The notes below the pieces were generated by a model, which was given only the letters and a program-made list of their open reading frames with translations, was not told the DNA's origin and ran no database searches. From Rhipicephalus microplus (taxonomy: Eukaryota > Arthropoda > Arachnida > Ixodida > Ixodidae), in assembly GCF_043290135.1 (NCBI RefSeq), contig NC_134710.1, forward strand, positions 139,324,332-139,388,331: a stretch of DNA of 64,000 nucleotides. Direction: 5' to 3'. Of the stretch, positions 12,246-23,408 are shown piece by piece. Numbering within the stretch: the first letter of the stretch is position 1; every line of letters starts with the position of its first letter. The position numbers and the translations under genes are program-made.

Positions 12246-13819
12246 TTAAGGGGAGAGGCTACTCGAAGACACTTTTTCTTTAATATTCACCCTAGAGCAA
12301 TAAAACTTGAGCTGTTTATAGAACTTTTTATGCTGATTTCAAATATATAATTAGTTTTCTTGCAAGTTACACACTTTTAGCTCTGCAACAAGACAAAGTG
12401 AAAACCTTAGCCCTTTTGCCCCCCTTTTTTCATCCCTAAAATTCTGTAATTTTTTGCAATTCATAGTTCATCATGCTTCAAAGAAAGTATAGAGTACAAA
12501 TAACTAATTAGGAAGCACATACAAAATATGTAATATGCGTGAAAATTAATAGCCATAAAAAGTCCATATTGCACCTACCCTAGTAAAGGCATACATACAA
12601 TTTTTGTTATACAATAAAATATTAAAATTTAAACTATATAATTGCATTTGTCATACTTTGGAAAAAATTTGGCCAAAATTTCATGCAGATCCGAGCACTA
12701 GAAGTGCCCGAAAAAGGAGAGGCACATTGGAAAATTGGCAAAATATGTGTTTAGAGAAAAACGAGTTTTAAAGTTAAAATTGAGTTTTTATTTATGAAAG
12801 ATATGGTTAAATCAGATGAAATTTGCACACCAAAAAGAACAATCCTTCTTGTAGTGGCCACTACGACAAAAATACGCCAGCACCACGAGTTTGTCCCTCT
12901 CGGCGTTTTCGAGCCGAGTCCTCACAGACATTTCGCTCACAGACAGGGCCATGAAACGCTTGCCAAACTTCCGCTCCATCTGGAAGAGCCTTGTGCCAAC
13001 TGCAAGCTAGGAAGAAGTTTGACAGTACTGCGAAATCCAAACTAAGTCCATTGTCATGCCATTTGCAGCCATGTTTGTGCCACATACTGTCGTACATAAT
13101 GGCAATGTCGTCCATGCTAAGTTCTCTCACTGCGAGCTCTTTCGACCTCTCAAGATTAGCGCTGACGTCATCCATTGCCGCATCACGAACTTTCCGGCTG
13201 ACGGGTGTGAATGACTTTGATGCATTGGCTTTTGCAAGCCAACAACTGCCGCAAATCGGACCAGCTGCTCGCAGTCTGTTCCTACAGAGCGTGCCGCACA
13301 ACGTCTTTTACTTGCGAGCAATGCATTTTTTTCATTCATAACGGAGATAATTACACGAGAAAAGCATTGTTCAGCTGCGCTGCTCGACAAGACATGGACC
13401 CCACTAATAGGTTTCACAGCACATACAGGCGTGCAGCGGCCAATGGCGGTCCCCGATTCGTACCATGTGGTAAGACAGTCGCGGCGCTTGAAAAACGCGC
13501 AGAAGAGTGATTCTTTTTTATTATTTCTTGCGCTGCATCAGCGAGAGAAACTTGTTATTTGAAGAGTGAGGCTCGACTCTTCGACTCATGCGATCAACAA
13601 TGGCTAGCGGTGGCGCATTATCGGCGGCAAGGTGCTCGAAGACTGCACACTTTCGACCTTTTAACAGGCACCTTGTGTTCTTTAGATGGAATTTTAAAGC
13701 ATTTCCAGTTAAGTATCGACCTGTATTAATTTTTTCATAACAGTAGAGGTACTAATCTTATCAAAACAGGCGAAAATAAAAAATCGGTAATTCGTTTTTC
13801 GACCCGCATCTCCCCTTAA
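12246..13819 (-). mobile_element. DNA transposon with TTAA flanks and GGGGAGA ends (Kolobok/Mutator-like)
   Basis: The ends are TTAAGGGGAGA (12246-12256) and its exact reverse complement TCTCCCCTTAA (13809-13819). If TTAA is the target duplication, the inverted ends start at GGGGAGA. Long AT-rich subterminal regions flank a decayed transposase segment at 12861-13301. TTAA duplication is typical of Kolobok and piggyBac; the transposase remnant favours Kolobok or a relative. The element is ~1.57 kb, far too short for an autonomous copy. Confidence 0.65.
12861..13301 (-). pseudogene. Mutator-like (Pfam-type 'Mutator') transposase fragment
   Basis: The 146-codon frame contains DDIAIMYDSMWHKHG, then GLSLDFAVLSNFFLACSWHK and VWQAFHGPVCERN. 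This matches the arthropod Mutator-like transposase core, in which a D..W..RGH-type stretch is followed by TGLVLDY.VLSN..C..C and W...H.C..N. In this copy the second cysteine of the usual C..C pair and the following glycine-rich stretch are altered, and after CERN the frame loses similarity. It covers only part of the core, so it is a dead remnant inside the TTAA-flanked element. Confidence 0.6.
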
Positions 13820-14136
13820 GCAAAAAAAAAAATCGCTTTATCGTGCGACCTTATTGTCATTCCTGGTGTGCATTTACTTTGCCTCCCAATTTCCATGTAC
13901 CACAAAAAGTCTTGACCGTCAGTTACAAACTCTCTAGATAGTTCCCATGCAAGCGCCATGATGATAGAACGAAATTCAATAGAGCAAAGTGGTTCACTGC
14001 GTACTCGTGAGACTTTTCGCGTTTTCTGAAACAAAGGCACTGGCTTTTCACAAAGCTAAACGTTAACGAAAAAAAAAAAATGGAAGGAATACGTAGTGCT
14101 CGTGGCTAAGCACCGTGGTGCTTCGTAGCGCGCCTT
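13820..14136. other. No gene recognised
   Basis: Contains A-rich runs at about 13821 and 14070, and open frames without recognisable domains. Confidence 0.3.
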
Positions 14137-14149
14137 TCAAGTGTTCAAT

Positions 14150-14433
14150 CCTGGCGTCAGTAGGGAAAAGCTAACCTTTGCCGCTGCGAGGTCGTCCCTG
14201 TGGGCCAGCTTGCGTGCTCTGCTGGCGTTGGCTGCGATTATGCCTCCCCAGGAGCTGATGTTGTTAATTGTGTGGACCGCGTGGCTGGTGGTAGTCGCCC
14301 CATTGTGGGTCGGCACTCCGGTGGCGCTCAGTTGCATGATGCCGGAGGCGAAGATAGGTTCCATAGCAGCGCTACCCGGAACGCACCTGTTCCATAACAC
14401 ACTCACGCGCACCGCGCGGTGGATTTGTCCCAC
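14150..14433 (-). pseudogene. Possible AMP-binding enzyme exon remnant (phosphate-loop region)
   Basis: The - strand frame reads SATGVPTHNGATTTSHAV followed by INNISSWGG. It resembles the AMP-binding signature SGTTGVPKG..TTH.A with the catalytic-loop lysine replaced and one or two residues inserted. It lies on the same strand as, and downstream of, the better AMP-binding remnant at 16917-17106, which is the expected exon order. The similarity is short, so the call is tentative. Confidence 0.3.
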
Positions 14434-14440
14434 TCAACGA

Positions 14441-14560
14441 TGATGATGATGACAACCTCAAATGGATGGCACTCACCCACAAAGGCGGATGGGCCAAGAC
14501 CCGGGCGGCAGAATGCTGAAAGTAATGAAACTAAACCTAACCTTAAAAGTTGGTTTAGAG
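14441..14560. repeat. Dispersed repeat module (atggc...acccacaaagg...gggcc)
   Basis: The stretch cctcaaatggatggcactc followed by acccacaaaggcggatgggcc has the same order of words as 39727-39767 (atggctcc, tacccaaagg, ggattggcc). Both probably belong to one abundant tick repeat, but its full boundaries cannot be drawn from two copies. Confidence 0.45.
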
Positions 14561-14675
14561 ATAAAACTGAGAAGAAATAAAAATGATTACTGAGCAAGCG
14601 TTCAAACCATCTCTGTTTCCTGATTAAAATAACTACGAAAAACAGACTAAGAATTTAATCACGGTAACACGGAAT

Positions 14676-14999
14676 TTAAACACGGTAATCTTTTTCTTGC
14701 ATTGATGTAGTCAAACACAGTAGAGCCTGTGACCTAATAAAGTGCCACCAAGTGATTAAAGTACAGTAAAATTTACTACTATTCCTAACTTCTGCAATGG
14801 GGCTTCTAGAAATCTTTTTTCTCTGATAACAACAGTGACGACAGAATAAAAAGAAATGTTCACTTGTTTCGATTTCGTTGCTACAAAAAATGCACAACGG
14901 GAATGCCTTGAGTACAGCTTTGTTTAAGTATAATTTAGTTGTGGAACTGCACAGCGCAATCCGGCATAAGTAACTTATAACTGGTGAGATACACACCAC
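14676..14999 (-). pseudogene. LINE ORF2 C-terminal zinc-finger fragment
   Basis: The frame contains FPLCIFCSNEIETSEHFFLFC, a C-x2-C-x8-H-x4-C motif of the type found at the C-terminus of non-LTR retrotransposon ORF2 proteins, followed by about 45 residues. The same arrangement (SPLCAFCGGLEKIDDFFFTC) occurs in the tandem array at 48580-48912 on the + strand. No RT motif remains in this fragment. Confidence 0.6.
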
Positions 15000-15352
15000 T
15001 ATTGATTCCAGTAATGCCCTAAATGTTGGAAATATTTAAAATTATCCAAAAATAATGTAGACCTATTTCCCATTGCAAACATGCATTTCTGAACCTTAAC
15101 GCTTTCACGTATCTGCATTGTAAAAGATGAAGAAGTGCTGATCGTTTCCGTTGTAAATTGTTCGTTTAGCCACGCTTGGATAACACGCGATTGGAAATTA
15201 GCAAAAATAATTCTGATACAGAAAAAAAACAAGGATTAGGCTATAACATAGACAGCATAGACCCATTTCTGTTACTTCCAATATAGTGAAACTCGTTAGA
15301 AGGGTGCTTCACAAGAGAATCACAAGCTGGATGGCAGAAAATTAATTATGAA

Positions 15353-15599
15353 ATCCATTATCACACTGGCTTCAGAGAACACTGTTCGATATGGTCTGCT
15401 CGCGCTGACTTAGAAAGCCGCATCCAACTCGCTCGCAAAGGAGGCAACATGCTGCTGTAGTGACTTTAGACATACTCAAAGCATACGACAGTGTGGAATT
15501 CTCAGTGGTATTGGAGGTCCTTCTAAGCCAGAATTTCCCAAAGTGCACTATCGTGTGGTTGAGGGAATTTTCGATGGGAAAATTTGTTTGAAGTCCTGA
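15353..15599 (+). pseudogene. LINE reverse transcriptase fragment (motif A region)
   Basis: The + strand reads HTGFREHCSIW, then after a frameshift near 15450 AAVVTLDILKAYDSVEFSVV and LLSQNFPKCTIVWLREF. This fits the fingers/palm of a non-LTR RT (QxGFR..CS, then LDIxKAYDSV with the first catalytic Asp). It ends in stops, and no YxDD motif follows. It abuts other LINE scraps in the opposite orientation. Confidence 0.7.
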
Positions 15600-15618
15600 G
15601 GTGCACGACTCAACGCGC

Positions 15619-15755
15619 AGCCCCCCCCCCCCCCCCCCACTTTGGGACAGTCAGGCCAAGCCCGACCACCGCAGCGTGGGCCCTCTGGACAGCCCACATT
15701 TGATCCCCGACATCGGGGCCTTTAATAGCGGATAGCCACTTGTCTTCATTAGATT
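15619..15755 (-). pseudogene. LINE ORF2 extreme C-terminus next to a poly-C run
   Basis: After a C run of about 18 (15620-15637), the - strand encodes WLSAIKGPDVGDQMWAVQRA followed by HAAVVGLGLTVPKW. It has the same pattern as the end of the intact LINE B protein (WEAALLGCQDLKAQEALVQR, ARAALLANG). It is therefore a 3' remnant of a related LINE. Confidence 0.5.
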
Positions 15756-15946
15756 GGTACGTGCCGCAGCAACAATATATAAATGTTAGAAAGAAGTTTG
15801 AGTGCAGAATGGTATCTTGATAGGCCAGTTGGTAGCACTTGTGTCGTGTGTTCATGCTTTTTCGGTCCCGTTTTTTGCGCTGTTAACCTCAAATTTAAAA
15901 GTTCGATCGACTATGCTTTGTTCGATCTTACGTGGAATCACCCTAT

Positions 15947-15965
15947 CATTATTATTATTATTATT
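15947..15965 (+). repeat. (ATT)n microsatellite
   Basis: Six ATT units follow caccctatc. Such tails often mark the 3' end of LINE copies, and a similar (ATT)n follows the LINE fragment in the tandem array near 49017. Confidence 0.7.
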
Positions 15966-16585
15966 TGATTACGTACGTTAACATCTCTACGCACTCACGA
16001 TGTGCAAGTTTTCTTCACTGTTCGCAAGGCGCCATTACAGAAAAGCAAGCTTGCGGTTATTGATCGATTCTTGCGCCTCTCGAAGGCAGACATGGAGTAT
16101 TGCGAAGCGCACCAACAACAATCGAAAAATAGTAACGCAGATAGGTGATCATAGTGTGACGTGATATAATAACAATAGAAAAATGTAGCACTCATGTGTG
16201 GATGTGCCTCAAATGTAGCCGCTCAGCCAGTATGCTTTAATGTGTCGTAATTTTTTTTGCTGGAAACTACACAATGAGGTGGGAATGAGGCGTGAATGTG
16301 AAACATTCTAACGGTTTACAAAAAGCCCGTGAGCTTGGTATGATTAAGGACGATGAAAGAGGTTGTGATGTGCTTTATCGACATATTCTATCCAGATATC
16401 AGATATGCTATCACATAAGTATTAAGTTTTTCGTTCTGGAGCGAGTTCGGCTTGATGTTTCTTCATTGCGCACAGCTCTGTCCGAGGCCACACGACATTG
16501 TAGCGTCTTCGCCTTTATGGATATACCTTGACCATGCATGATGCAGCCGCTGTGTAATATACGCGTACAGTATACGTGTACATGC
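15966..16585. other. No gene recognised
   Basis: Short frames only; nothing recognisable on either strand. Confidence 0.3.
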
Positions 16586-16803
16586 TCCGCCGCGGTGGTC
16601 TCGTGGCTAAGGTACTCGGCCCCCAGGTCGCGGGATCTAATCCCGGCTGCGTTTTCGATGGTGGCGAAAATGTTGTAGGCCCGTGTGCTCAGATTTGGAT
16701 GCACGTAAAAGAACCCCAGGTGGCCGAAATTTCCGGAGCCCTCCACTACGGCGTCTCTCATAATCATATGGTGGTTTTGGGATGTTAGACTCCACATATC
16801 AAA
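16586..16803 (+). mobile_element. Tick SINE (Ruka-like)
   Basis: Shows the head ccgcggtggtctcgtggcta, B box cgcgggatctaatccc (one change from the family), body ccctccactacggcgtctct and end cacatatcaaa. No clean target-site duplication was found. A second 3'-end piece, actccacatatcaattt, lies at 16884-16900 after an A run, suggesting a nested or partly duplicated copy. Confidence 0.85.
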
Positions 16804-16916
16804 TGTGTGCTGTTAGGCCGGTGTTGTGTATGAAGTGGTGTCTTGTGCCTTAAAAGCAAGTCTTTGTCGCAATAAAAAAAAAGACTCCACATATCAATTT
16901 AACGTATTAGGTGCCA

Positions 16917-17106
16917 TCACTGACTCGGAGAAGACGATGCCTTCCCCTGCGAAGAGCGTGCCGCCAATGGCAAGTCGGAGCTCAGTGACTGCGCCCGCTG
17001 TCAGGTCCGAACCCGAGCCACCCGAGCGCATCCACCCCGCGCAGCCACTGCTCCCGCAGCTGGCCGTAGCTGCAGCTGGTGCCGTCCGCCACCGTCTGCA
17101 CACGTG
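16917..17106 (-). pseudogene. AMP-binding (4CL/luciferase-like) N-terminal exon remnant
   Basis: The - strand reads VADGTSCSYGQLREQWLRGV followed by DALGWLGFGP, then after a frameshift ELRLAIGGTLFAGEGIVFSE. This follows the N-terminal subdomain of adenylate-forming enzymes (DG...SYGQLR.QWLR...AL..LGFGPGD...ELALAIGGTLFAGG). The GDRV-type turn is damaged and a stop follows PDSGRSH, so it is a pseudogene piece. Ticks have many such acyl-CoA/4-coumarate-CoA ligase-like genes. Confidence 0.55.
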
Positions 17107-17689
17107 TCATGGTTTCACCGAGTGCTTTTTGAGAGGGTCATATGCGTTCATACTTTAGCAGCCAACATGTGATTTCATAACATACATTTCTATGCACAGT
17201 TCTTTTTTATATACCCAATCATTCGGGCATTACAAAGGAATTACTGTTGTCATCGTCATGTTTAGTATAAATTGCAAGAGTAGTAAGATCCACATGAGCT
17301 GTGCGTCTATGGAACACAAATGTGAGCCGAGAAGGGTGGTGTTTGGGTTCGTTTATTTACCGCACGCAATTTCACAAGTGCTTGGGACAGGAAAAAAAAA
17401 TACTGCTATAGGACAGCTCGACTAGCATCCCAACCCCGGATTCGTTGTGGTGTCACGACGACAAAAACAAAAGGCATTTCAAGATAACGTAAACGAACAA
17501 TAAACATGCTGTACATTGAAAGCAAAGATATTCAAAGAGATAAGTATAACTACAGACATTTTTCAACAAAAATTATTCAGAAGTATTAGAGAGTGTGCGC
17601 ATATTTTCATACAGTTTTGATCTTAGTGTGAGCCCTGCTGTCGCGTGCCTTCTGTTCTAGTAGTAGAAGTAGTAGTAGTACGTAGTAGT
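17107..17689. other. No gene recognised; (TAG)n near 17660-17689
   Basis: AT-rich, with short frames only. A degenerate tag/agt microsatellite immediately precedes the hAT-type MITE. Confidence 0.35.
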
Positions 17690-17807
17690 CAGTGGCATAT
17701 CCAAGAGGGTTTTGGGGGAGATTCAAACCCCCCGAATATTTTTTTTTAACTTTACTCGCGTATATATGCGCGGTCACAGACGACAAATATTTCTGGCTAC
17801 GCCCCTG
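17690..17807. mobile_element. hAT-type MITE (CAGTGGC... / ...TACGCCCCTG)
   Basis: The left end cagtggcatatccaag is an imperfect inverted copy of the right end tctggctacgcccctg. CAGTGGCGTAGCCAG-type ends are typical of hAT MITEs in arthropods. The element is 118 bp. The flanking 8-mers (gtagtagt and agtagagt) are similar but not identical, so the target duplication is doubtful. Confidence 0.6.
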
Positions 17808-19283
17808 AGTAGAGTAGACCCAAGACACTGGCTCATACCCACACTGGAGGATTGGCCCAGAGTAGTAGCCGTGATTGAGGTCTGCAGCCTAGCCATCGAG
17901 AACGGCGGGAGTGAAAAGAAGCGGGAGGAACCAGTACGGTGCGTCTGTGGGACAAGGGGTGCCCACGACCGAAAGAAGTGCTGCTGGTGGCGTGCATGTT
18001 AAAGGGCTACTCACCAGGCTCCCAAAATACAAAAAAGAGCGCTCTTTCCTGATACTTCTCGTCCTCCTTGGCGCACTACTGTGATGTGACGTCTACAGCG
18101 TGCATGCTCTTGATTCGTTTATATACGCAAAATATGCCACGTGATTTGTCTCCTGCACTGTTTTGCCATGCAGTCGCTCATCCATTCTTTGTCTCGCATG
18201 AATATCGTGCACAATCAACCGATCAAACTTCATTTTTTTGTGTTTACAACTGCGCCAGTGGCGATAACGACGTGCAGCCGAGAAGTGCGAAATCCTATAA
18301 CGTAGTGCTGATATTGTTCACGTGCATTCAAGAACTAAGGGGCGAGGAGGATGCATCGCGTGTATGAAGGAGAGGAGAAAATCACCCCCTCGTTTAGGTG
18401 ACCGGTCAAAGAGCGAGGGATTGTGGGATGCACCGTCTGCTACCGGCTTCCAGTTCGAAAAGAGTTGACGACGGTGAACCTCTTCGCCGCAAGCCTCAGA
18501 TTATTCGGGATACGCGCGCGCGGTCGCCCGTTTATCTTCGTCCTGATAAACCATGGTCGGTTGTTCAGCCGTTGGCTGCTCCAACTCAAGCGTGAAAGGC
18601 AAACGGCGTGCATAGATTCCCATGGAACGAATAAAGAAAATTAGGTAGGCGGCGGCTGTGAATTGAGCCACAGTGACAGGTAGCCGTTGAAGCCAGTGTG
18701 TGCGAAAAGCAAACGTGTGTATTCCACACTGGAAAAAAAAAGCTTACGCATGAATTTGCTGCGAATAATATATTGAGAAATCAATTGTCGCGCAAATGCC
18801 TAGCAAATATATTATGGGAACGCGTGGGTGAAATCGACTTGCCATACGAAATGAGAGCTGGTCATTGCACCCATATATATGACAAAAAACGCTAAAGCGC
18901 TTCAAGAGTAACTTTACACGAAGTGCTGGACGAGTCCATTTGCGTTGTCTTGGTCAAACTGTGCGCCAGGATGGCACCCAATGGAAGAATTGCGTTAAAA
19001 AATCGCAGGGTTTTGATTATTCGGCGCCGTCTATGTCTGACTGTATTGCTTATGTACCACCGTGCCGTGCAGCTTGATCAAGATCAGCGTTTAAAAATAA
19101 GCGTCTGGCTTCGACTAAGAAATACATGTTATAGCGCGCTGAAGGCTAGAAAAAAAAGATATCTCAACGAACTCAATAGGTGCTGCGCTTCATGCCGATC
19201 CACCGACGATGTCTGCCGAAGCAGCGATCCCGCAATGAACTCTTAGCACTCTGCTACAGTCAGCTCCATCCCCTGAGATCTTT
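17808..19283. other. Repeat-like, no gene recognised
   Basis: The word gtgctgctggtggcgtgcat at 17979-17998 recurs, with one substitution and one inserted base, near 23825. From 18001 aaagggctactcaccagg resembles an end of a tick MITE family, but I could not find its partner. Frames at 18698-18895 and 18923-19246 (+) have no recognisable domain. Confidence 0.3.
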
Positions 19284-19425
19284 GATTGATGATTGATTTG
19301 TGGGGTTTAACGTCCCAAAACTACCATATGATTATGAGAGACGCCGTAGTGGAGGGCTCCGGAAATTTCGACCACCTGGGGTTCTTTAACGTGCACCCAA
19401 ATCTGAGTACACGGGCCTACAACAA
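19284..19425 (-). mobile_element. Tick SINE (Ruka-like), 5'-truncated
   Basis: This is an inverted copy: gattgatttgtggggtttaa then gacgccgtagtggagggctcc and gtgcacccaaatctgag. It lacks the tRNA head. It is framed by a perfect 16-bp target-site duplication, atcccctgagatcttt, at 19268-19283 and 19426-19441, so truncation happened at insertion. Confidence 0.9.
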
Positions 19426-19441
19426 ATCCCCTGAGATCTTT

Positions 19442-21359
19442 AAAATGGTGACTTTTCATCTGTAGTGACGTATCGTACAATGAAAACTGTCTTCTATATC
19501 GACTGATCTGCTAGCCAAATTGACAGTGCCCCCGAGCAACATAAGAACATTGCAGATCATTTTAGTGCCATAAAAAAAGTTTCGTTACCGTTAATGGCTT
19601 TCGTAGCTTGTCATCGTCGCAGTCATGGTTAGCAAAAACAAACAAAAAACAACCTCTAAAGCACTGACATTGCATGGAGAGGTGTGTTTTTTTTTTTTTT
19701 CATCGGAGCTGTACAAAAATGCGGGCGTGCTGGTGCTAACCCGCGTGGTGCGTCGAGCCGGAAGCCGTCGTATCCCACAGTTCCCTGTGATTGCCCATAT
19801 TACCGGTCACCTATTTAAACGCGATGTGGTGAGTGGCCGTTTAACGATTATTTAAAATGGCCGTCGGTGACCGTCACTTGAGCGCGCATCATTTCCCTTT
19901 CGCGCTTTCCAGGCTGTCGATGCACGGCTATCGGCGTGCAGTGCCTCACCTCGAGGCTCTTGAAGTACGTTTAAAGGCGAGCGGGGGGGGGGGGGGAGTG
20001 ATTTTAAATGAAAAGAAGAGAAAAGTGAGCCCCGTAACTGTCTCTCAGGGGGAAGACACCTCAACAGTAGCTTACGAGGGGTGGGGGTAAAGGAGGAATT
20101 AAAAGGATATGATTAAAAGGTAACGAGATAGAAAAAGAGGAAGGAGAGAGCGAGGCGCAGGGACAGCGAACGACAGAAGTAAGGGGAAGACAGTAAGGAT
20201 GGACACGATTGCAGAAGTCCGAGGAGGGGGCACCACTGGCGAGAACTCTTGTCGGCGTCAGGAGATGGCGTAGGGTAAGTCCAGTAGGTCAGAGCTATAC
20301 GCTGTCGTCGAAGATCGGCGTCAGGAGATGACGTTGGGTCAGCCCAGTCGGCAAAAGCTGCGCTGACGTCGGAAATTGCGAGGGCACAACCGTTCTGCAC
20401 GAAATCCAGCGAGTGAGTCGCGAGCTGATGGCGTTTGCACCGACGCTCGCCTGCCTAGTGTTGGAGGCCGTACATTAATTTCGGAGACTCGTGGAAGTAA
20501 TACGCAGCATGACGCGTTTTCTTCCCGATGTCGGCGATCTTCATCACGCCAGCGCCGTCACAGCTAAAGTTCACAGTCGTCGAGTGACATGCGTAATGGT
20601 CATATGTTCATTTGTGCGCATCATTTTATCATCATAGTAAGTTTAACCAGTAGGCGACTATTTACTGTAGTTTATAAGGCAAATAAAATTGTTTATACCG
20701 ACATGTTCATTGTTTATCACTTCGCCTTTGAAGCGTAACTGTTTTACAGCAAACTTGCTATAGGATCGAGGTATGCCGTGTGCAGTATAGATAGAAAATG
20801 ATCATCATTTTCTATCGAATAATGGTCATAATATTTTATCGAGTGACGAATTTTGTATCGATTAACGCACATGTTGGCGAACGCGTGGCGATAGTGCGCT
20901 GCTCACGTTGATCTATTCTGACAACTGTTTCTAAAGCTGATATCACAATGCCCAGCCTCGTTCGAATTTAACAAAGAGTGAATATCCAAACCAAAATGAA
21001 GCTGATCTGTTACTACGATAAATCAAGTTTTTCTATTTCTGTCTCCGGCATCAAGGAAAAAAAACTGCTTCAACGTTTATTGTTCTCCCTGACTTGTTGG
21101 CAGGAATGCTCCAAAATTACTTGGTCTGGCTGTCCCGCATAGCTCTATACAGACGAACTGATCTTATACAGACCAGTCTTATATTGGTGTGCATGTAACT
21201 TAATCGGGTGCATAATATGGTATATGAAACTAAATAAAAAAAATCCAAGGTTAATGATGTCGCCGAAACACTAACTGTCGGCCGATATTCAGATATCGAA
21301 CAACGCTGCACTAAAATCATTCACTTGATTGTTATGAATATTTGTGTTTATGCATCATG
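19442..21359. other. No gene recognised; G and T runs and a 61-bp imperfect tandem repeat
   Basis: A T run lies at about 19687-19700 and a G run at about 19983-19996. At 20250-20371 two ~61-bp copies share tcggcgtcaggagatg and cgt.ggg. Frames in this part have no recognisable domain. Confidence 0.35.
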
Positions 21360-21375
21360 TAGTATAAAAGAGAAG

Positions 21376-21612
21376 CCCCGCCGTGGTGGTCTAGTGGCTA
21401 AGGTCGGCTGATGACCCGCAGGTCGCGGGATCGAATTCCGGCTGCGGCGGCTGCATTTCCGATGGAGGCGGAAATGGTGTAGGCCCGTGTGCTCAGATTT
21501 GGGTGCACGTTAAAGAACCTCAGGTGGTCGAAATTTCCGGAGCCCTCCACTACGGCGTCTCTCAGAATCATATGGTGGTTTTTGGACGTTAAACCCCACA
21601 TATCAATATCAA
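21376..21612 (+). mobile_element. Tick SINE (Ruka-like), full length
   Basis: Head ccccgccgtggtggtctagt, B box cgcgggatcgaattcc, body and 3' end accccacatatcaatatcaa are all present. A perfect 16-bp target-site duplication, tagtataaaagagaag, lies at 21360-21375 and 21613-21628. It is one of the best preserved copies in the window. Confidence 0.92.
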
Positions 21613-21628
21613 TAGTATAAAAGAGAAG

Positions 21629-22376
21629 ACTGTAATATTTTTACTATAGCTACAACCACACTGGTAGCACAACAGCTACGAAATTCAGTCTTTTCCCCCC
21701 GTCTCTAACAGCGCGTAGAAATATTTGCCGCTGAATCTTCTGTAAAAAAAACTAAAATAAACAGTGTCCTTCACAGAGCATTTATTTTATCACTGCATTT
21801 TATGTCTCATAGCTTTGGCTATCTCTATGTGGTACCTAGGTATTCGATGTCGTAAAATCCAAGGCTTTTCAGCCGTCCACAGCAAACGAATGAACTAACG
21901 TCCTAACCGATCAAGTGGCGATAGTTTTCGTTTTCTTTAGGTGTTAACCACCATTGCACGAGTAGTAGTCTGCTAGAAGTCTGCTCATTATTATTTTTGC
22001 TCACTCTATGTTGTTGTGTGTTTTGTTTCTATTTTATTTACTCTCATATGTTATTCTCTTGGCCTTGCAACAAGAACGGACAGACGGACGGCTTGAAGTC
22101 AAACCAAGAGGGAGTAAATAAGGCTCTTATTTCTATGTTAGTGCATATACAGTACTATATTCATTGTATAATAATAAAAATTGTAGTTCAAATGCGGCTT
22201 TTCTTCTACTTGGCTACGAATTGGCGATAGATGTAAACAGTGTGGCTACTTTGGCTACCTTTAGCTTGAATTTCAGCTTCTTTTCAAATCTATCCAATGG
22301 CAACCGTGTCTCGATGTGACCTCATGTGTCCTCGTTCCCTGTGACTTCACTTTCCGAACTATTTAATAAGCTGATA
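21629..22376. other. No gene recognised
   Basis: AT-rich, with short frames only on both strands. Confidence 0.3.
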
Positions 22377-22437
22377 GGTGTTTCAGAAAAACGTCCTAAA
22401 GTCCACCTCCGGAATGTCCATGACCTGGATCGTGTGC
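22377..22437 (+). repeat. Dispersed repeat, copy 1
   Basis: The run aggtgtttcagaaaaacgtc, then cctccggaatg and catgacctggatcg, recurs in the same order and orientation at 23141-23196. The two 55-60 bp copies are about 760 bp apart. I do not recognise the family. Confidence 0.6.
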
Positions 22438-23140
22438 CTGACCATGCCAGCATAGATGGTGACAGCCATGTTGGCGGCCCTCTGCGCAATATTTCAGTGC
22501 TTTTCCCCTCGTATGCATAGTATGTATTGACGTCGCTGTGGCTGCCATGTCTGGGTACCAGCTAGTTGAAACGCCATGTCAGCTCTTACTCGAACGCGCG
22601 GAGCAAGAAATTGTGACATCAGATAAGTCTCGCGTTCCTTTGTGATCACCCTTTGTGAGGCTGGCGAACAGAATAAAACGGGGACCAAACGACTGCGCCT
22701 CCATCCCCTGCACTGATCCTCTTTACTGAGATAAAAAGTCACGGTGACCGCCATGCCTGGGTACCCAGCGTCTGTCTGTGACGTCATGTGAACACTCCGC
22801 AGTAATATTTCTGCGTTCTGCCTTGTAACTCATTTCTCCAACCCCTTTTTCATGCACTGGCATTATCTCCTGTATTCTCGTTTTTCCGTGTTGTTTCACT
22901 TTGTATGCGCCATAACTCTTTCGTTGTAGACTTTTCCCACCAAGCCGAATTTAAAAAAATGTTACACTACGAAGTGGAACAATTAGAGCTTGATTCAATA
23001 ATGCGAAATAAACAATACATACAAGACTGATTAGGTTCGTGCACCCGCCACGATGTTCTCGCTGATAGGTACTTAAGTTTGAAAAAAATTTGTTATGTGG
23101 ACGTTCATACCATTGCCGCACGATTTCCGTGGTGCTCGCA

Positions 23141-23196
23141 GGTGTTTCAGAAAAACGTCCTAAATTCCGCCTCCGGAATGCCATGACCTGGATCGG
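23141..23196 (+). repeat. Dispersed repeat, copy 2
   Basis: Matches 22377-22437 with a few substitutions and a two-base deletion (ggaatgccatg versus ggaatgtccatg). It directly precedes a decayed SINE. Confidence 0.6.
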
Positions 23197-23236
23197 TGGT
23201 AATTTATTCGATGGTGATTTACTGCTAACACCGACA

Positions 23237-23408
23237 GATCGAAGCCCAGCCGCATTTTCGATCGATGCGAAAATGATCGAGGCCCGTCTACTTTTTTTGT
23301 AGGTGCACGTTGATAAACCCCAGGTGATCTAAATTTCCGCAACCGTCAACAATGGCGTCTCTCATAACCATATCATGGTTTTCAGACGTTAAACCCCCAA
23401 CAAATCAC
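23237..23408 (+). mobile_element. Old, diverged tick SINE fragment
   Basis: Retains gatcgaagccc (B-box remnant), gaaaatgatcgaggcccg, ggtgcacgttgataaacccc and gacgttaaacccccaacaaa in the family order, with many substitutions. This is an older copy than those with intact target-site duplications. Confidence 0.7.
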
